A stretch of DNA of 36,311 nt, from NCBI GenBank assembly GCA_900549015.1, contig URMH01000028.1, positions 1 to 36,311 on the forward strand, given 5' to 3'. This stretch comes from an uncultured Blautia sp. (lineage in GTDB: Bacteria; Bacillota; Clostridia; Lachnospirales; Lachnospiraceae). Both the position numbers and the translations under genes were made by a program. Positions 31,694-36,311 of this stretch are shown one piece after another (the stretch's first letter is position 1; every line of letters starts with the position of its first letter). A model generated the notes under the pieces. That model had not been told where the DNA came from, searched no databases, and saw only the letters and a program-made list of their open reading frames with translations.

Positions 31694-31732
31694 ATGGGCG
31701 GGGATGGGTTCCTGCCTGCGGGCTTATTATAA
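31694..31732 (+). CDS. Possible 12-codon leader peptide before CODH
   Basis: AGGAG (31681-31685) is followed after 8 bases by ATG and the short frame MGGDGFLPAGLL, ending in TAA. The start codon lies inside a hairpin AACCCAT/ATGGGTT (31689-31710), so it could be regulated by folding. A second, weaker short frame (MKDKVHMGCTI, 31741-31776) ends within the ribosome site of CODH. Both are too short for codon evidence, so this is a candidate only. Confidence 0.3.
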   Translation: MGGDGFLPAGLL

Positions 31733-31788
31733 AATTTTTCATGAAAGACAAAGTACATATGGGATGTACAATTTAAAGGAGGTCTATA

Positions 31789-33681
31789 ATGAGTGAATTC
31801 AAATTAACTACAGTGGAAGAATTTGAAGCTGCCACTAACAGACTGTTGGAGACTGGTGCCAAGGTTGGTGCTGATTCCTGGCAGATGCGTGTAAAGAATC
31901 AGACTCCACACTGTAAATTTGGTGAGCAGGGTATCTGCTGCCGTATCTGTTCTATGGGACCATGTCGTATTACTTCCAAGGCTCCGAGAGGAATCTGCGG
32001 ATGTGACGCACACGGTATTGTAGGTCGTAATTTCCTGAAATTTACAGCAGGCGGTGCTGCAACACATTCCGACCACGGACGTGAAATCTGCCACACACTT
32101 CACTGTACAGCAGAAGATGGAAACTACAAGGTAAAAGATCCTGAGAAGTTAATCCGCATCGCAAAAGAATGGGGCGTAGAGACAGAAGGAAAGGACATTT
32201 ACGCACTGGCTCATGAAATGGCAGAGGTTGGTCTTATGGAATATGGTAAACCATTCGGATACCAGAGATTCCTTGACAGAATGCCGGAAGCTCAGAAAGA
32301 AAAACTGATTGAAAACGAAATTGCACCACGTGCAATTGACCGTGAAGTTGCTTCTTCCTTACATATGGCACATATGGGATGTTCTTCCCTTCCGGAGGCT
32401 CTTGTAAAACAGTCCTTACGCTGCGGTCTTGCAGATGGATGGGGCGGTTCCATGATGGGAACAGAATTCTCTGACGTACTTTTCGGAACCCCGAAGCCAA
32501 TCGACACAGAAGCTAACCTTGGCGTTATGGTAGAAGAGAACGTAAACATTGTAGTTCACGGACATGACCCGAGCCTTTCCGAGATGATCTGTGAATATGC
32601 AGATGATCCGGAAATGATTGCATACGCAAAAGAAATGGGCGCAAAAGGCATCACTGTATCCGGTGTATGCTGTACATCCAACGAGGTAGCTATGCGCCGC
32701 GGTATTCCGATGGCTGGTAACTTCTTACAGCAGGAAAACGTAGTTCTCACAGGTGCATGTGAGGCAATTGTTGTAGACGTTCAGTGTATTTTCCCGGCTT
32801 TAGGACCGTTAAGCAAATGCTTCCACACAAAATTTGTAACAACTTCTCCGATCGCACAGATGCCGGATTCTGAATTTATCCGTTTCAGCGCTGAGACAGC
32901 AGGAGAAAACGCAAAAGCAATCGTTAAGATGGCAATTGAAAACTTCAAGAACAGAAAACAGGAGCTTGTACACATTCCTCAGTTAAAACAGAAAGCAACT
33001 GTTGGATATTCTGTAGAAGCAATCGTAAAAGTTCTTGACGGCGTTACAAACTCTCAGGTAGACGTAACCGGTACAACAAAACCATTACTGGAGTGTATCA
33101 CTTCCGGTGTTATCCGTGGTGCAGTTGCAATGGTTGGATGTAACAACCCGAAAATCCGCCCTGACTACGCACACATTGAACTGATGAAAAAATGTATCGC
33201 AAACGATATTATCATCATCGCTTCCGGATGTTCTGCACAGGCAGCAGCAAAAGCAGGTCTTATGGACAAATCTGCAAAAGATCTCTGTGGCGCAGGTCTG
33301 AAACGTGTATGTGAACTGGCTGATATTCCTCCGGTACTTCACATGGGATCTTGTGTAGATATTTCCCGTATGATGGTTCTGGCTGCTGAGCTTGCAAAAG
33401 ATGCAGGACTTCAGATTCATCAGCTTCCTGTAGTTGGATGTGCTCCTGAGTGGATGTCCGAGAAGGCTGTATCCATCGGTAACTATGTAGTTGCTACAGG
33501 TATCGATACATTCCTCGGTGTTGATCCATATGTTGCAGGCTCTGATCAGATGGCACAGCTCCTGACAGAGGGAACAAAAAAATGGACAGGCGCTGCCTAT
33601 ACAGTAGAGACAGATATTGAGAAATTAGTAGACCTGATGATTGAAAGAATCGAAGAGAAGAGAGCGGCATTAGGAATCTAA
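31789..33681 (+). CDS. acsA: Anaerobic carbon monoxide dehydrogenase catalytic subunit
   Basis: Also called cooS. CODH reduces CO2 to CO for acetyl-CoA synthase, or oxidises CO. The 630-residue protein has the iron-sulfur ligands of the D and B clusters at its N-terminus: Cys42, Cys50, Cys51, Cys54, Cys59 and Cys70 (CKFGEQGICCRICSMGPCR, then GICGCDAHG). The Ni-Fe-S C-cluster ligands appear in order: His in VVHGHDPSLSEM and Cys in SGVCCTSNEV, LTGACEAIVVD, AMVGCNNPK, IIASGCSAQAAAKAG and LHMGSCVDISRM. AAAGGAGG lies 6 bases before the ATG. It sits between two CooC ATPases and before acsB, so it is the CODH subunit of the CODH/ACS complex rather than a stand-alone CooS. Codon use is highly biased, as expected for an abundant enzyme. 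Confidence 0.98.
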   Translation: MSEFKLTTVEEFEAATNRLLETGAKVGADSWQMRVKNQTPHCKFGEQGICCRICSMGPCRITSKAPRGICGCDAHGIVGRNFLKFTAGGAATHSDHGREICHTLHCTAEDGNYKVKDPEKLIRIAKEWGVETEGKDIYALAHEMAEVGLMEYGKPFGYQRFLDRMPEAQKEKLIENEIAPRAIDREVASSLHMAHMGCSSLPEALVKQSLRCGLADGWGGSMMGTEFSDVLFGTPKPIDTEANLGVMVEENVNIVVHGHDPSLSEMICEYADDPEMIAYAKEMGAKGITVSGVCCTSNEVAMRRGIPMAGNFLQQENVVLTGACEAIVVDVQCIFPALGPLSKCFHTKFVTTSPIAQMPDSEFIRFSAETAGENAKAIVKMAIENFKNRKQELVHIPQLKQKATVGYSVEAIVKVLDGVTNSQVDVTGTTKPLLECITSGVIRGAVAMVGCNNPKIRPDYAHIELMKKCIANDIIIIASGCSAQAAAKAGLMDKSAKDLCGAGLKRVCELADIPPVLHMGSCVDISRMMVLAAELAKDAGLQIHQLPVVGCAPEWMSEKAVSIGNYVVATGIDTFLGVDPYVAGSDQMAQLLTEGTKKWTGAAYTVETDIEKLVDLMIERIEEKRAALGI

Positions 33682-33716
33682 TACATTCATAATAAAAGTA
33701 AGGTGGATGAAGAAAT

Positions 33717-34496
33717 ATGAAAATAGCAATTACAGGTAAGGGCGGCGTAGGAAAGACAACATTTGCAGCAACGCTTGCCAGACTTTATGCAGAAGAAGGC
33801 CGAAATGTGCTGGCTGCAGATGTAGACCCGGATGCAAATCTGGGACTGGCGCTTGGTTTTTCAGAGGAAGAACTGGACAGCATCGTCCCTATCAGTAAAA
33901 TGCGCAGGCTTGTGGAAGAGCGTACAGGCGCAGGTCCGGATAATCAGTATTATAAAATCAATCCAAAGGTAGATGATATTCCCGATACATATGGAAAGGT
34001 GTGCAACGGAGTAAAACTTCTTGTTCTTGGAACTGTAGAAACAGGCGGTGCAGGCTGTGTTTGTCCTGAGCATGTAATGCTTCGGAGAATCATCAATAAT
34101 CTGGTGCTTCACCGGGGAGATGTTGTAGTTCTTGATATGGAAGCTGGTCTTGAGCATATGGGAAGAGGAACTACTGAGGGAATGGATCAGTTTATTGTAG
34201 TGATTGAGCCCGGTTCCAGAAGTGTGCAGACATATAAAAATGTGAAACGCCTTGCAAAAGACCTTGGTGTGAAACAGGTTCATGTGGTAGCAAATAAGGT
34301 TCGTGATGAGAAGGACGAGGAATTTGTGAAAAATCATATTCCGGCGGAAGATTTGCTGGGCTTTATCCACTATAATACGGAAATTATGGACGCAGACAGA
34401 CAGGGCTGTTCTCCTTATGATTACAGCAAGTCTGCAACGGATGAAATCCGTAAAATCAAAGAAACCATTGACAAGATCGATGAGTGCGATAAATAG
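33717..34496 (+). CDS. acsF: CooC/AcsF-type nickel-insertion ATPase (second copy)
   Basis: A 259-residue SIMIBI ATPase encoded between CODH and ACS, the position of AcsF in classic acetogens. It has the deviant P-loop TGKGGVGKTT (residues 6-15), DVDPDANLGLALG, VVLDMEAGLEHMGRGTTEGMD, and the CxC pair Cys114/Cys116 in GGAGCVCPEHV. Its likely role is ATP-dependent nickel loading of CODH or ACS. It shares the fold and CxC motif with the first copy but the sequences differ throughout. AAGGTGG precedes the ATG. The stop codon overlaps the AGGAGG ribosome site of acsB, giving tight coupling. Confidence 0.93.
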   Translation: MKIAITGKGGVGKTTFAATLARLYAEEGRNVLAADVDPDANLGLALGFSEEELDSIVPISKMRRLVEERTGAGPDNQYYKINPKVDDIPDTYGKVCNGVKLLVLGTVETGGAGCVCPEHVMLRRIINNLVLHRGDVVVLDMEAGLEHMGRGTTEGMDQFIVVIEPGSRSVQTYKNVKRLAKDLGVKQVHVVANKVRDEKDEEFVKNHIPAEDLLGFIHYNTEIMDADRQGCSPYDYSKSATDEIRKIKETIDKIDECDK

Positions 34497-34508
34497 GAGG
34501 AAATAGCA

Positions 34509-36311
34509 TTGACATTATTTGAGAGAGTATTTAATGGTAATGATGCTGTATATGGTCTTACAGAGCAGGCAATTGATGCAGCAATCGCGCAGCATGGCGA
34601 AGACAAAGCAGTAAGCTTCCCTGACACTGCATACAGCTTACCTTGTTACTATTCTGTAACAGGTGTTAAGGTAACAACCTTAAAAGAATTAAAAGAAGCA
34701 CTTGGCGTTGTGAAAACACTGATGACAAGAGCACCTCGTCTTAATGACGCGTTCATGTCCGGTGTTGCAACAGCTCTCTGCGCAGAGTTTATTGAAGTTT
34801 TAAAATATATTGACGGAGCAACACCATACGAGCAGCCTCTGTACGGACATCTTCCGGATGCTGTAATCCGTGAACTTGGTGTTCCGCTTGTAACAGGCGA
34901 TATTCCAGGTGTAGCTGTTCTTTTAAATGCAGCTCCTACTAAGGAAGAAGCAGTAGCACTTGTAAAATCCTACCAGGCACAGGGTATCCTTGTAACACTC
35001 GTAGGCGACATTTGCGATCAGGTAGCAGAAGCAGGCATGACAACAGGAGCAAACGTACGTGTTATTCCGCTTGGAAAAGATGTAACATCTGTAATCCATG
35101 TTGTATCTGTAGCTCTTCGTGCAGCTCTTATCTTTGGTAACATCAAACCGGGCGATGCAGCAGCTCTTATGGAGTACACATTCAAACGTGTTCCTGCATT
35201 TGTAAACGCATTTGCTCCTCTTGATGATGTTGTTGTAGCATGTGGCGCTGGTGCTATCGCACTTGGCTTCCCGGTTGTAACAAACGAGACAGAGAATATT
35301 TTCCGTGTACCAAAGAGCTTAATCGTTCAGGAAGATGTAAGCAAATTCAACGCTACATCTCTTGAGGCACGTGATATTAAGATTAAAATTACAAACATTG
35401 ATATTCCGGTTGCTTTCGCATCTGCATTTGAGGGAGAAATTATCCGTCGTAAAGATATGCAGGTTGAGTTTGACGGTTCCCGTGTAGACTGTGCAGAGCT
35501 TGTACAGACATGTGATGCTTCTGAAGTAGAAGATCACAAGATTACAGTTGTTGGACCGGAAGTAGATGAGATGGAGCTTGGAAGCAAGAACAGCATTGCA
35601 TACGTTGTAAAAGTTGCAGGAAAGAACATGCAGTCCGACTTTGAGCCGGTTATCGAGCGTAAATTCCATAACTACATCAACTGTATCGAGGGTGTTTACC
35701 ATACAGGACAGAGAGATATGCAGCGTATCCGTATCAGCATTGATGCGTTTAATGCAGGCTTCCGTATCAAACACCTTGGCGAAGTTCTCTACAGCCAGGT
35801 TAAAAATGAATTTGATGCAGTTGTAGATAAATGTGAAGTTGTGATCTATACAGATCCGGCAGAATGTACAAGAATCCGTCACGAAGTTGCAATTCCGATT
35901 TTTGAAAAACGTGATGACCGTCTTGCAAACCTTACAGATGAATCTGTAGATGTATACTACAGCTGTATCCTCTGCCAGGCATTCTCTCCATCTCACGTAT
36001 GTGTAGTAACACCAGAGAGACTTGGTCTTTGCGGCGCCGTTTCATGGCTGGATGCAAAAGCTACAAACGAGCTTGACCCGAACGGACCTTGCCAGGTAAT
36101 CACAAAAGAGCGTCCAATTGATGAAAACCTTGGAGCTTACGAGGATGTAGATGAAGCAGTTAAGAAACTTTCCCAGGGTGCTCTGGAGCACGTAACACTG
36201 TACTCCATTATGCAGGATCCTATGACATCATGCGGATGCTTCGAGTGTATCTGTGGTATCGAGCCATTCTCCAATGGTGTTGTTATTGCAAACCGTGAGT
36301 ATGCAGGCATG
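34509..36311 (+). CDS. acsB: Acetyl-CoA synthase of the CODH/ACS complex (3' end beyond window)
   Basis: ACS joins CO, a methyl group from the corrinoid protein, and CoA to make acetyl-CoA. The frame is open for exactly 601 codons to the window edge; the full protein is normally about 710-730, so the last domain is cut. The start is TTG at 34509, 8 bases after AGGAGG, giving MTLFERVFNGNDAVYG. The A-cluster ligands are all present: Cys486, Cys489, Cys498 and Cys508 (CILCQAFSPSHVC then VVTPERLGLC), and the Cys575-Gly-Cys577 motif in SCGCFECICG that holds the proximal nickel. The spacing equals that of the Moorella enzyme, shifted by 20 residues. It follows acsF with coupled translation. acsC/acsD and methyltransferase genes would be expected downstream. 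Confidence 0.97.
   Translation, partial: MTLFERVFNGNDAVYGLTEQAIDAAIAQHGEDKAVSFPDTAYSLPCYYSVTGVKVTTLKELKEALGVVKTLMTRAPRLNDAFMSGVATALCAEFIEVLKYIDGATPYEQPLYGHLPDAVIRELGVPLVTGDIPGVAVLLNAAPTKEEAVALVKSYQAQGILVTLVGDICDQVAEAGMTTGANVRVIPLGKDVTSVIHVVSVALRAALIFGNIKPGDAAALMEYTFKRVPAFVNAFAPLDDVVVACGAGAIALGFPVVTNETENIFRVPKSLIVQEDVSKFNATSLEARDIKIKITNIDIPVAFASAFEGEIIRRKDMQVEFDGSRVDCAELVQTCDASEVEDHKITVVGPEVDEMELGSKNSIAYVVKVAGKNMQSDFEPVIERKFHNYINCIEGVYHTGQRDMQRIRISIDAFNAGFRIKHLGEVLYSQVKNEFDAVVDKCEVVIYTDPAECTRIRHEVAIPIFEKRDDRLANLTDESVDVYYSCILCQAFSPSHVCVVTPERLGLCGAVSWLDAKATNELDPNGPCQVITKERPIDENLGAYEDVDEAVKKLSQGALEHVTLYSIMQDPMTSCGCFECICGIEPFSNGVVIANREYAGM

Noticed and set aside
35319..35996. 225-codon minus-strand open frame opposite acsB
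   Set aside because: It mirrors the highly biased codons of acsB, and its Cys/Asn-rich peptide has no motif.
1..36311. CRISPR arrays, tRNA/rRNA genes, transposases, phage genes
   Set aside because: None seen: no spaced direct repeats, no cloverleaf or rRNA sequence, and no transposase or integrase motifs in any frame.

Overview
The window looks like a Lachnospiraceae (Clostridia) genome, most likely Blautia-like across its right two thirds. The evidence is the gene families and order (rplS-lepB-rbgA-rnhB-yraN, then der-plsY-gpsA), strong AGGAGG ribosome sites, and a CODH/acetyl-CoA synthase cluster of the kind found in gut acetogens. The genus is inferred; no search was run.

The sequence falls into three compositional blocks. 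Block A (1 to about 7,550) is mostly on the minus strand: a partial unknown gene, a GNAT acetyltransferase, a chemoreceptor, a two-gene FtsX-type ABC exporter, and on the plus strand the first three quarters of an asparagine synthetase. Its codons are rich in CGC/CGT Arg. Block B (about 7,550 to 12,700) is more AT-rich and AGA-rich: the last quarter of asnB, pyrG, a purF broken by a 13-bp tandem duplication, a DapL-type aminotransferase, and a decayed promoter plus histidine-kinase tail. Block C (12,700 to 36,311) is more uniform. The A/B join lies inside a conserved asnB motif and the B/C join lies at a kinase scar. The left third is therefore either a recombinant island or an assembly chimera.

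Block C opens with a MotA/ExbB-like channel and an OmpA-domain partner that resemble the ZorA/ZorB motor of Zorya defence but lack effector genes. Next come a thiamine transporter (thiT) under a TPP riboswitch, a ZIP metal transporter, a SEC-C methionine aminopeptidase, and a housekeeping run: rplS, lepB, rbgA, rnhB, yraN, pgeF. Divergent prs and a DUF512 radical-SAM gene follow, the latter overlapping der, then plsY and gpsA. An aldo/keto reductase on the minus strand ends this part.

The last 7 kb is a Wood-Ljungdahl module reading left to right: a His-rich putative nickel-binding protein, CooT, methylenetetrahydrofolate reductase, a CooC ATPase, CODH (acsA/cooS), a second CooC/AcsF ATPase, and acetyl-CoA synthase (acsB, cut by the window edge). 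Three kinds of likely nickel-handling protein surround the two nickel enzymes. The 177-bp leader before CODH holds an 18-bp inverted repeat and a possible 12-codon leader peptide.

The points most worth a second look are the asnB chimera, the purF duplication, the effector-less ZorAB-like pair, the His-rich/CooT nickel module with the structured CODH leader, a signal peptidase with Arg at the catalytic Lys position, and a yraN with no standard start codon.
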